Shown here one piece after another: positions 22,791 to 33,644 of a DNA stretch of 64,000 bases; within the stretch, counting starts at the first letter, position 1, and every line of letters starts with the position of its first letter. Under the pieces are notes generated by a model. The model made no database searches and was not told the DNA's origin. It was given only the letters and a program-made list of their open reading frames with translations. Origin of the DNA: Flaveria trinervia (lineage: Eukaryota > Streptophyta > Magnoliopsida > Asterales > Asteraceae); NCBI GenBank assembly GCA_025506515.1, contig CM046457.1, positions 41,411,541 through 41,475,540 of the forward strand. Direction: 5' to 3'. The translations under genes were made by a program, and so were the position numbers.

Positions 22791-23025
22791 AAATGGTAAA
22801 AATGAAAACTGAGTTTGAGACCACATTTGTATGAGCAACATCAAATCCTGTAACCCTTAAGTCCTTAAAGAAATCCAAAAGGAAGGGGTTAAACAGGTGA
22901 CAGCTGAGGGCTCAAAAGAAGAAGGTGCAACATAGGACCTTATCTAACTCCACTAGCAATGTGTCTGAGGAGCTGAAAGCTTTATCACAAAATCAGACAC
23001 AGCTGGTGATGATGTACAACATCTG

Positions 23026-24735
23026 TTGGGTAGAGTTAACCAACTAGATTCTCCTATGTTGAAACCACAGAAAAGAAGTCAAGCCAAAGGACTCCTCTTC
23101 TACACCATCTTCTTCTCTCAGGCTGTTGTTTCAAATAAACATGTTAGTTTACCATCTATTGATGAGACCAGGCCCAAAACCAAAAAGGTTTGGGTCTCTA
23201 AAACTAACTGATTGTTTATTATTGCAGAGTTCTTCAACATGCCAAAGTAGCATCTGGTATGTAGACAGTGGGGGATCTATGCACATGACTGGGAACATCT
23301 CTCTTCTTCATGACTACTCTCAAGGAAAGAAGGGATTTGTCTCTTTTGGCAATGATGCTAGGGTTACATCATCGGTAAGGGCTTTGTCTCCAATGGAGAA
23401 ATCAAATTGATGATGTTAATCATGTGGAAAATCTCAAGTACAACCTCTTGAGTGTCAGTCAAATGTGTGATAAAGGCCATGTTGCCCTTTTCACAAGTCA
23501 AAACTGTAGGATTCTGTCATCCAAAGGTTTGCACTTGATTGACAAGGTGTTGGATGATCACACTCTCCTGAAAGCCAACAGGAAGGAAGAGTGTATGCCT
23601 TAGATCTCTCTAAGAAGATAGATCTCAAAGGCAATCCTTGCCTATTTTCCAAAGCCTCTTCTCAAGAATCTAAACTGTGCACAGGAGGCTTGGTCATGTT
23701 AATCTCAAAAACATGAATCAGCTTAGCCACAATAGTTTAGTCAGAGGCTTACCAATAAAGCAGTTCCACTGTGATGAAACCTGCACTGCTTGTTTAAAAG
23801 GAAAACAGCACAAAGTCTCATTCCCTCCTATTGAAGTGTCCAAGTCCACTGCCTGCTTGCAATTACTGCATATGGATCTATTTGGTCCTGTGAGAGTAAT
23901 GAGCATGGCAAAGAGAAATACTGTCTGGTAATTGTGGATGATTACTCCAGATTTGTATGGACTTTCTTTCTACATTCAAAGGATGAGGCTGCTCAGAAGA
24001 TTATTCACTTTGTGCTGTACATTGAGAAGCAGTATTCCCTTCCAGTCAAGTGTATTAGGAGTGATAATGGGACTGAGTTCAGAAATCATACACTTGATGA
24101 CTTCTATCCTTCAAAGGGAATCAAAAGGCAGTTCAGCATTCCAAGGACTCCAGAAACAAAATGGAGTAGTGGAGAGAAAGAACAGGACCTCATTGAAGCT
24201 GCAAGGTCAATGCTGGCTGACTCAGGTTTGCCATTGACCTTTTGGGCCGAAGCTGTCAACACAGCTTGTTATGTGCAAAATAGAGTTTTAGTAAATCAGA
24301 GGTTTGATGAAGACTCCATATGAAGTTCTCCTCATTTGGCTCCTCTGATTTCATTTTTCCAGTATTTGGGTGTCCCTGTTTCATTCTCACACAAAGGATC
24401 AACTCCATAAATTTGATCCTAAGGTGGATGCAGGGTACTTTGTTGGTTATTCATCTACTTGCAAGGCATACAGAGTCTTCAACTGCAGAACAAAGATGGT
24501 TGAAGAAACTATACATGTTAAGTTTAATGAATCTCCAAAGGACAAGATTCCAAAAGTGTTGTGGAGTTATTTGATTTGGACATACTGCAATATGTTCCTT
24601 ATCAAACTCCTGCTGTTGCTCCTGTCAACAGTTCACCACCTGGTAGTACTGCTGATGATGATGATGATTGCAGTACTCACCTCTTCAGGTTTAGTGATTA
24701 GCTGCCTGACTCAGCTAGACCTGATGTTCCTGTAG
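23026..24735 (+). pseudogene. Copia B protease, GAG-pre-integrase and integrase (frameshifted)
   Basis: Protease at about 23255 (WYVDSGGSMHMTGN, catalytic D-S-G present). GAG-pre-integrase at 23677-23931 holds HRRLGHVNLKNMNQL and CTACLKGKQH. In the integrase core the DDE residues are in HMDLFGP (23870), RSDNGTE (24060) and NGVVERKNRT (24160, in an adjacent frame), and LTFWAEAVNTACYVQNR follows. The C-terminal segment 24370-24735 has KFDPKVDAGYFVGYS and YRVFNCRTK. Unlike copia A, the catalytic Glu codon is retained. Frames switch at least five times through small indels. Confidence 0.85.
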
Positions 24736-24873
24736 CTCCAGTAGCACCATCCACAACAAATGCTGATGATATTTCTTCGAATTCAACTTCCTTTGAATTA
24801 CCATCCACTGATTGGTTTCAAGGAAATGATACACATCACCATCTGTTGCTGCTGCTGAACCGGCTACAAACAC

Positions 24874-26523
24874 TTGCACAGATCTCATTGTGTATCAGAT
24901 CTGAAGAATCACCCTATGTCTCAAATCATTGGTGATAGCACTGCTGGAGTATCAACAAGAAGTCAATTGTCAAATTTCCTGCTTCTATGCTCTCTTCATC
25001 AGTCAGCAAGAGCCAAAGAATTATCACATTGCTTTAAAGGACAATGGATGGGTTGATGCCATGCAGCTTGAGCTTCTTCAGTTCCAGAAACAGCAAGTGT
25101 GGGAACTGGTTCCTCTACCTCCAGGTAAGTGTGCAATAGGCACTAAATGGGTGTTTAGGAACAAAACTGATGAAATGGGCTTATTGTTAAGAACAAGGCC
25201 AGACTGTTGTTCAGGGTTTTGCACAAGAGAAGGTATTGATTATGATGAAACCTTTGCCCCTGTAGCCAGACTGGAAGCAATTCGATTGTTTTAGCTTATG
25301 CTGCTTATCAAACCTTAAAGTTTTTCAAATGGATGTCAAAAGTGCATTTTTGTATGGAAAAGTTAAAGAAGAGGTTTATGTATGTCAACCTCCAGGCTTT
25401 GAGGACAATAAACATCCTAATTGGGTGTATAAGCTTGATAAAGCTCTTTATGGGTTAAAACAAGCTCCCAGAGCCTGGTATGAGACATTATCAAACTTTC
25501 TTCTGGAAACAATTTCACTAGAGGCTCCATAGACAAGACTTTATTCATTAAGAAAGCTGGGCAGCATAATCTACTTGTTCAAATTTATGTAAAAAAAAAA
25601 AATTTTGCATCCTCTGATCCAAAGTTGTGTGATGCCTTTACAAAGTTGATGCACAGAAGTTTGAAATGAGTGCCATGGGAGAATTACAGTTCTTCTTCTG
25701 GGGTTGCAAATCAAACAAAGCTGATGGAATTTTTATTCATCAGTCCAAATATACAAAAGATCTTTTGCAAAAGTTTGATTTACAAAACTGTAAGCCCTGT
25801 TCTACTCCCATGAGCAGCACCACACAACTGGACTCAGATCAGAAAGGTAAAGTGGTTGATGAAACACTTTACAGATGTATGATTGGGTCCTTGATGTATT
25901 TAACAGCTTCTAGACCAATATTATGTTTGCTACATGTTTCTGTGCTAGATTTCAGGCTGCACCTAAAGAGTCTCATTGATTGCAGTCCAGAGGATCTTTA
26001 GATATCTGCAAGGCACTCCATCTCTAGGTTTATGGTATTCTACCGGACATTCTGGTAAATTAGTTGCTTTTTCTGACAGTGACTATGCAGGGTGTAAGTT
26101 GACCAGGAAATCAACTTCTGGTGGATGTCAATTCCTAGGCAACTGCTTGATTTCTTGGCAGGCAAGAAACAGACCTCAGTTGCTACATCTACTGCTGAAG
26201 CAGAGTACATTGCTGCTGCAAGTTGTACATCTCAGGTACTCTGGCTTCAAAACCAACTTTTGGATTATGGCATTACAGAGACTAAGACTCCATTGTTAAT
26301 GGATAGTGCTTCCGCTCTTTGTATTGTCAAAAATCCAGTCCAGCACTCTAGGACCAAACATATAGAGATCAACATCATTTTATAAGGGATTGTTTTGAAA
26401 AGGTCTGATTGATCCTAAGTTGTGCCTAGTGCTGATGAGCTTGCAGACATTTTTACTAAGCCTTTGGATAGTTCAACTTTCCAAAACCTGGTGTTAAGGC
26501 TTGGTATGCTGCAACTAGAATAA
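24874..26523 (+). pseudogene. Copia B reverse transcriptase and RNase H (frameshifted, active site lost)
   Basis: RT_copia from about 24990 (EPKNYHIALKDNGWVDAMQ, FQKQQVWELVPLPPGK), MDVKSAFLYGKVKEEVYVCQ and YGLKQAPRAWYETL at 25329-25500. At 25590-25602 the YVDD box is replaced by a run of twelve A residues after Y-V, removing both aspartates. The connection has MIGSLMYLTASRP and RNase H STAEAEYIAAASCTSQ (26180) and SASALCIVKNPVQHSRTKH. The probable pol stop is near 26523. The A-run could be a true mutation or a consensus error. Confidence 0.85.
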
Positions 26524-27190
26524 GTGACAACTACTGATGATCTTAGTAATTCATACTGATGATCATAAGTACCTATGTCACATATAAGTACTGATGAGTC
26601 TTTTTATCCTAGTGTTTTATAACTACTGAAGGCTAAATGTCTCACAAGTACTGAAGTACTTCATCTGTTCTAAACTACTGATGTAGCCAACTACTGATGC
26701 AGCTACAACTACTGCAATCAGTAAAAACAGATAAGTACTGATGTCCTATGAAACAACTGACATCAGCCAAAAAGACTGATGAATGTGTTGAGGACAGATG
26801 AAACAGCTGAAAAGCTAAGAATTGACGAAAACAGCTGAAAAGAATTTTCTCTTCAGTCGTTTGTACAACTGTGTTTCATTTTAAACAACTGAAGCAAAAC
26901 CACGTCTTCAGTAGTTTTATAACTACTGATGACTAATCCCTAGTCTTCAGTTGTTACAACAGCTGATGACAAAACCACTGTCTTCAGTAGTTTCATAACT
27001 ACTGATGACACACACCACGTCCTCAGTTTCAATCATCTGAAGTCAAAACCACGGTCTTCAGTAGTTTCTAAACTACTGATGCCTAACACCACGACTTCAG
27101 CTGTTTCAACGTCTGAAAAGATAATACCATGTCAACGGTCGTTTAAAACTACTGATGACTAACACCACATCCTTCAGTCGTTTCCTTACC
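26524..27190 (+). repeat. Copia B pol-ORF3 spacer of AACTACTGATG/CTTCAGTAGTT repeats
   Basis: Some twenty degenerate copies of AACTACTGATG, many facing CTTCAGTAGTTT to make inverted pairs. The words CAGTAGTTT and CTTCAG also fill the copia B LTR, so spacer and LTR share repeat vocabulary. No coding potential. Confidence 0.75.
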
Positions 27191-27197
27191 CGTACCC

Positions 27198-27205
27198 TAT
27201 ATATA
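27198..27205 (+). promoter_or_regulatory. TATA-like box upstream of copia B ORF3
   Basis: TATATATA within CCCTATATATACCCC, 80 bp before the ORF3 ATG (27278-27280). A C/T-rich leader (CTTCATCTTCTTC, CTCTCCAAAAC) lies between, like the 5' end of an ordinary plant gene. This suggests ORF3 may have its own promoter. Confidence 0.45.
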
Positions 27206-27277
27206 CCCCTAACCTTAGCTCTCAATGCTTCATCTTCTTCAAACCTAACGTTCCTCTCCAAAACTTCCCTCTTCTCC

Positions 27278-30200
27278 ATGGCGTCTATGCAAATTAAACC
27301 GCGACACAACTGTGTTGCCTACCTCACTAAATCGCCGATCTGGACTAAGTTCGATACTGTTATCGATCTTATGGTTCAGTCCCAATACAACAAGGCATTT
27401 CTTCTGAACCCCGTCTTACATGCCGAATCCTTGAACCAATTTTGGATGAACGTTACTGTTACCACTGAGGAGAGACAACACACCATCCCTCGGTCGGTCG
27501 TCAACAACAAAGAAGTAGTCATTACTCCTGCAATAATCCGCAAAATTCTTCAACTGAATGATGCTACTTCTCCTGCTGGATATCCGAAGGGCACCATAGA
27601 TCTATCTTTGCTCAACATGGATATCAAGGCGATCTCAGTGCCACCACATCATGAAGAAACACTTTAATGACGCTGAGCGCCTGATTTTTCACATGGTAAA
27701 TGTATGTTTGGCCCCTAAGACGTCGTCTTGGGATCAAATGTCCACCAAATGGCAGCAGGTAATGTATTCTATCCTTGAGCAACAACCACTAAACTTTTCA
27801 GAATTAATATTTTCAGAGCTCAAAGATATGGCTCAAAAACTAACTGCCAACCGTTGGATACTTATCCACGGTTCATAATGGCCATTATTACAGACCAGCT
27901 TAATGCTGTGGGACTTGTTGGCTTGGGAGTCCCTGCTACGGCTGTTCTGCCGGAAGTATACTCCGGCACAACTCTGACCGACCAAAAATGGCTGCCAAGC
28001 TGCGAAACCCACGCAGCTGGAACCACAGCCACCACCTCCAAATCAAAGTCCCCACCAAACCCACCAAAAAGAAACCCAAAATGGCTACTCAGGGAATTGA
28101 GTCCCCTGAGGATGCCCCTGCAACACAAACGCAGGATATTCCACTAGTCCAAACCCCCTAGTGGATACAATGACTCCTCCAGCCACAGCCGCTCAGGCCT
28201 CCTCTCAACAGGAACCTGCAGCAACCACAAAGGGGTACCTACTTATCTGGGATCTTCCTCACTTGAGGAGATTGCCATTGAAGAGCACCAACCTCCCCAG
28301 GTGCACACTGCTTCTATCCCCTCACCCCAAAAAACCGCCCCTCACAGCCCAACTTTAATAGTTGCACAAGTGCTGACTCAATTGCACTCCTCACCCCCCT
28401 CCCAGAAACCCACTTACTACTGGGAATACCTCTACAATTGAGGGGGAGGAACACAGTGCACTTGAGAACCCACAGCACAGGGGTTTCCCAATCTCTCTCC
28501 TGGGTGTAGACAAGGAGCTTAGAATATCTAGTGAGGCTGCCACCTCCTCTGACTCAGCACATGACCAGAGTGCGGCTGGTAACATTGCTAAGACCTCACT
28601 AGAGGCAACAGCTGATGATGGACATTGTCTGAGGCTGGAAGTCCCCAGTACCAAGCACAAGGGGCACATGCACCAACTGGTCTACACCCAGTGCATGTAA
28701 ATCCTGCTCTAAGCAGAAGGTCAGCTGATTCAGCTTCGGCTGATGATGACCTGGGCTTCTTCTATGATGTTCTTGCCCAGAACACAATCCTTGAAGAGAA
28801 AGTCAGTAGGCTGCAAAACCTACTTGACCAACTCTCACAAGGAGAAAGACCATCTGCCTCTATCCACCCACAGATGGCACCTTCCCTTAAAGGTTTCCCA
28901 AACACCGAGCCACTCCAAAATCAACCACCTGCCTCTGCTTCAGGCCCTACTTCAGGAACAGAACCCTCCTGAGCAAATAGGTGCTGTACTCCAAAATTCC
29001 CTCCTCTCATCACACCCATAATCACTGATATAGTGATCAAAGCCATTGATGAGAGGCTTTCCTCAACTTACAGCCCTTGGTTGATGCTGCTGTCCAAAAG
29101 ACTCTTTCTGCGTACAAACCCCTTCCTCCAATGCAACCAAAAAGGGGGAGAGTACTGCAGTGAAAGAAACGAAGAGGAAAAGAACAAAGGAGAAGAAGGA
29201 AGAGAAGCAAGCCCAAGAGGAGGAAAAAGAAAAGCAACCTCTGCTCACTTACAAGCGAAAGAGAAGTGCTGATGATCACACTGCTGAAGACAAATCCTTG
29301 GAGGAGCTGGTCAAAGAAGCTGACACACACACGCCGATCCATGGATAAAATAATTGAACAACTCTTCAGGCAGGGGTTTGACACAGCCACACTGGATAGT
29401 GAGATCAGAAGGTTAGAAGTACAAGAGATACAAACCCGATGGGCAGGGTATGATGCTCTTGAGAAAGAGAGATTGGAAATAATGATCCGCTTCATTGCAA
29501 AATACTTAGAAGATCATTAGTGAATTCGCGCATGGACCAAGGACAGCATTCTGGCTATAGCCACCAGAATCTGTCTGTCTGAGCAATTCAACAAAGGGAT
29601 TATTGTGGAAGCCCTTGATGAGGCTGGGGCTGGTAAAAGGTAGAGATGGCTAAACTCACAAAGGCGAAACTAACTACAAGGATGCTAGATCAACTTCCCT
29701 TCCACCCACTCAAACAGATCTTATCCTCAAATCTCCCAACCAACCTCTAAGCCAAAATCCAAACATCCTCATTCTTCAAAACCAATTCCTTCACCAACCC
29801 AACCATCATCCAGTGATGTACCCAGAAGGAGGGAAGGGTGCTGAGGATGGAAGAAGAGAAGAGGAGGAGGATGAAGATGATAGTCTGCCACTCTCTGCTG
29901 TTCTGAAGCTACCAAACCCCGAAGCAACCCATGATCACACCTGACTCTCAAAGGGAAATGGTCAGAGTCAAGATAGAAGAAGAAGAACAGCAGAAACAGC
30001 ACGATGAGCAACTGTTGAAGATGGTTGACAAGGAATTTCCTCAGTCATCATCTATTCAAGCCATGAAAGGGCATGCTCAAAGGCTGTACACTCTCAGGCA
30101 CACCTTTCAGTATTAGAAGGAGAGAGTGAGAGTATGGCCAGACCCCAGGGTGAGTTCTAGAATCCATAAAAGAACTATCCCACACAGATACACGGCCAGG

Positions 30201-30780
30201 TACGAAAAACAATAGAGTCTACCATCATGTTGGCCGTTGTAGTCTCACCTTGGGAAATCATTGATGAATTCAAGAAAGCGCACCAAGCAAAGAAGACCCC
30301 TCAAGCCTTACTAGAAAACAAGATGATTAAGAAGGGGTGTTATATAAAAAGCTTGAAGACATCCAGAAGAATGAGCTCCAGTTACTCCTTGAAGGCAACC
30401 ATCCTGATGAATTTGTATATAGGGAGGTAACACGGTGGAGCTGAAAAATGGCAGGACCATGAAGTATTATCAGAGTACTATGGTCCAGAGTTCTTCTTCG
30501 AAGGAGGAGCAGAAGAACTCTCTCAGGAGGAACAAGTTGTTCTCCTTGAGGCCTATGTTCGTGAGTCATACAGACTCATTATGGGGAAGTAAATCTCATG
30601 AATGGGATAACAACTCTGTGTCCAGTTCCCCAAAACAGAGTTCCCATTCATACTCTGCCAAACAAATATTTGAGATTTCTTCCCAGGCCGGAGCTTACAT
30701 GGGTCATCTTCTCTACTGATCAAGAAGGAAAAGACCAACATTTTGCCATCAATAAGTGGGAGAATAAATAAGTTAGAGGT
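27278..30780 (+). pseudogene. Copia B accessory ORF3 (long, frameshifted)
   Basis: Starts at ATG 27278 in good context (CCATGG): MASMQIKPRHNCVAYL, ESLNQFWMNVTV, then IPRSVVNNKEVVITPAIIRK. The frame changes at about 27655 and continues through MSTKWQQVMYSILEQQ to YPRFIMAIITDQ (27860-27900). Pro/Ser/Thr-rich low complexity follows (27950-28700), then a coiled coil (ILEEKVSRLQNLLDQLS, 28790), a Lys/Arg-rich segment that looks like a nuclear localisation signal (29160-29280) and more helical pieces to about 30580. The N terminus and YPRF motif match copia A ORF3. I do not recognise a function. No transmembrane segment supports an envelope role. It may be a captured host gene or a structural protein. 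Confidence 0.6.
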
Positions 30781-30793
30781 TTTGGCTGCATTG

Positions 30794-30807
30794 GTTCAGG
30801 GGGAGTT
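30794..30807 (+). other. Copia B polypurine tract
   Basis: TTCAGGGGGAGTTT immediately precedes the 3' LTR. It fits the plus-strand primer site of plant copia elements. Confidence 0.85.
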
Positions 30808-31686
30808 TGTTGGACCAAAAAACCAATGAGCCAAGATCAGAAAACCTCTAAGTCCCACATGGTATCACAACAACTGCTGAAAGCCTCATCAGTAGTTTGA
30901 CAAGTGCTGAAGACTTCAACAGCTGAAGATCAAGTGCTGAAGACCTCAACAGCTGAAGAACCAAAGTGCTGAAGTACAACAGCTGAAGAACACAAGTGCT
31001 AAAGCTGAAAGACCAAAGTACTGAAGTACAACAGCTGAAGAGTTTACAAGTGCTGAGATCAACAACTGATGTACAAGGTCTGAAGACAAAGACTGAAGAC
31101 ACCAGCTGATGGTATCTACTGAAGTCATCAGCTGATGAAACACCTGAAGGTCAAAGTCTGAAGATCAAGTACTGAAGCTTAGTAGTTTGTCACAACTGCT
31201 GAAGAGCGCTTCTTCAGTAGTTGTGATATCAGTAGTTTTATATTTCAGTAGTTTTGTAAAACGACTGAAGAGCTTGTTCTTCAGTCGTTGTAGTTTCAGT
31301 AGTTTTATATTTTGTACTTAACATGCTGATATGGTCTCAGTAGTTGTGAACATTTCAGTAGTTTGTTAAGAATCAGTTATTTTTGTATTAGATCTGCCAG
31401 TTGTCACTTCCGTGATAACAGCAGTGATTGTTGCACTCTATATAAGGAGTGACAACGTATTGTAATTGATATGAATGAGTGATGATGGAAATGAATGATT
31501 GATTTGATTAGAAATATTCTACATCTATAAACATTCCTTGAAATCAGAATATATTCTCTCCTATAACCGTATGCGCTCTTAATGCTTACACAAGTATCGA
31601 TTGCTTGCTACAATTTGTCTAATTCTAGTTTGTATTCCGCTGCTTTGTATTCTGATACATCAAACTTGTGATCGCTGATCCTGTCA
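30808..31686 (+). repeat. Copia B 3' LTR
   Basis: 879 bp, near identical to 19285-20165 with the same ends and hairpins; followed by the duplicated target TCACC. Most differences from the 5' LTR are single-base indels. Confidence 0.95.
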
Positions 31687-31691
31687 TCACC

Positions 31692-33330
31692 AGAGATAGA
31701 TGATGTTCCAGACTCAGGTTGCACAAACTCAGTACCATATTAGAAAGTGGTTGTGATTCTTCCTAATCTAATGAAATGAATGATCTGAAGCTGAATTATC
31801 ATGATTATTGTCATTGAACAAATTGTTGAGTCCTGACAAATGATAAAAATGGGTAGTCTGAGCTAGAATCATCTGGGTCATCAGAATCTGAATCCTCACT
31901 AAAAGATCCAAGATCCTCTAGATTTCTTCTGGCTGTAGAATCAAGACAATCTGATTGATTAAACAAGTTAGATAAAGAGAATTTGATAATGAATCTAAAT
32001 CAAATAACCATGCGGGACCATTTGAAACTGATGGAAAAGAATTTTCCAAAAATTTACATTGAATGTTTCAAGAATTATATTTGTCCTAGAGTTGTACACT
32101 CGATAGGCTTTTGAAACAGATGAGTATCCAATGAAAAATCCATTATCAGATTTTACTTCAAATTTTCCTAATTGATCATTTGAATTAAGAATCATAACAG
32201 GACAACCAAATGATTTTAGAAAGTTTATGTTTGGTTTTCTTCCGAACATTAACTCATAAGGAGTTTTCATTTTATCTTTCACAATTAAGATTCTGTTCTG
32301 AATAAAACACGCAGTTGATATAGCTTCATCCCAAAAAGTGATAGGAATTTTTGCATCAGCTAACATAGAACGAGCAGCTTCAAGCAGTGTACTATTCTTT
32401 CTTTTAGCAACTCTATTTTGTTGAGGAGTTCTGGGAGCACTGAACTGATGAGCTATCCCTTTTTGAGCACAAAAGATTTCAATGTTAGCATTTTTTAATT
32501 CCGTTCCATTATCACATCTTATTATTTTCACTTTGTTTTCTAATTGATTTTCAACTTTAATGATAAATTCTTTCAATAAATCAGTCGTTTCAGATTTAGC
32601 ATACAAAAAGAAAACCCATAAAAATCTTGTATAGTCATCAATGATAACTAAACAATATGATTTTCGTCCAATACTCTTGAAATTTGTTGGTCCAAAAAGG
32701 TCCATATGTAACATTTGAAGAGGTTTGGAAGTTGAGTTTATGAGCTTGGCCTTATAAGACGCTCTGTGTTGCTTTCCCTTCAAACATGCTGAGCAATGAT
32801 CAGACATTGCAAACTTCTTAGATGGAATTCCAATGACATGATTTCCTAATACAAGCTTGTTATCTTGAAATTGAATGTCCGAGTCGTCTATGCCAAAGCT
32901 GGCTTTCATCATTTGATGCTTTAGCAATTAGGCATGTTGTTTCAGTTGAAGGATCAACTTGAGACATATCCAGCTTGTATACATTTCTATCCCTTTCAGC
33001 TATAACAATTATCCAGTCTTTGCTTATCTGAAAACCTGGCTTCAAAACATAACAAAATGAATCATCAAATAGAACAGAGTATGATTTATCAAATATTTGT
33101 GATACACTTAAAAGATTAAAGTTCAACTGTGAAACAAAGTTGACTTTGTCAAAGCTTATTATCCATTTGATATTGTTCCTTCTCCTGTTATTTTTCCACT
33201 TGCATCACCACAAAGGCGACGTGTGTTCCATCCTTTAACTTAAAATCTTGTAACAAGGCAGGATTGCCTGTCATATACGGGCTACACCCACTATCCACAT
33301 ACCATGTATTAAGTGGTCTTCTGGGCGTAC
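31692..33330 (-). pseudogene. Copia A protease, GAG-pre-integrase and integrase
   Basis: Protease at 33287-33304 (WYVDSGCSPYMTGN). GAG-pre-integrase at 33126-32860 holds LLSVSQIFDKSYSVLF and LWHRRLGH, and a frame change follows. The integrase frame 32927-31995 is open for 310 codons: CSACLKGKQH, HMDLFGP, VIIDDYTRFLWVFF, RCDNGTE, PITFWDEAISTACFIQNR and MFGRKPNINFLKSFGC. Two DDE aspartates are present, but the Glu is replaced: the box reads NRVAKRKN where NGVVERKN is usual, a Glu-to-Lys change by one G-to-A. The protein would insert cDNA into the genome but is predicted catalytically dead. Copia B interrupts the frame 3' of it. Confidence 0.87.
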
Positions 33331-33644
33331 CTGCACAACAAGAAAATTAAGTTGAGATATCCACCCAAGCCGAGATGGTCTTGGGTTTTCCAAATTTATC
33401 AACAATAGTAAATTGTTTGTAATGAAGATTATTCAAATCAGGTTTATTTTTGATGAATTTACCAATCTTGTTTTGAAAATTGTTTGAGTTATTTTTGAAA
33501 ACATTCATACCATTTGATTGATCAATTTTTGACTGTATTGATGACTAACCTTTTTATTAGTCATTCTTACCGATCTTGGTATGAATTGTTCTTGCACATT
33601 ATGTTTAGATCTCACATAATTGTTCTTTTGAAAAGTTCTCAAAC

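Larger units (their letters stand above)
19285..31686 (+). mobile_element. Copia B: 12.4-kb Ty1/copia element nested in copia A pol
   Basis: LTRs 19285-20165 and 30808-31686; identical 5-bp flanks TCACC (19280-19284 and 31687-31691) prove a transposition event into copia A. Internal order: PBS, gag, PR, IN, RT-RNase H, a 0.65-kb repeat-rich spacer, a TATA-like box, accessory ORF3 and PPT. The LTRs are near identical, differing mostly by 1-2 base indels, so this is the youngest insertion in the window. All internal frames nevertheless carry many small frameshifts. Confidence 0.95.
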
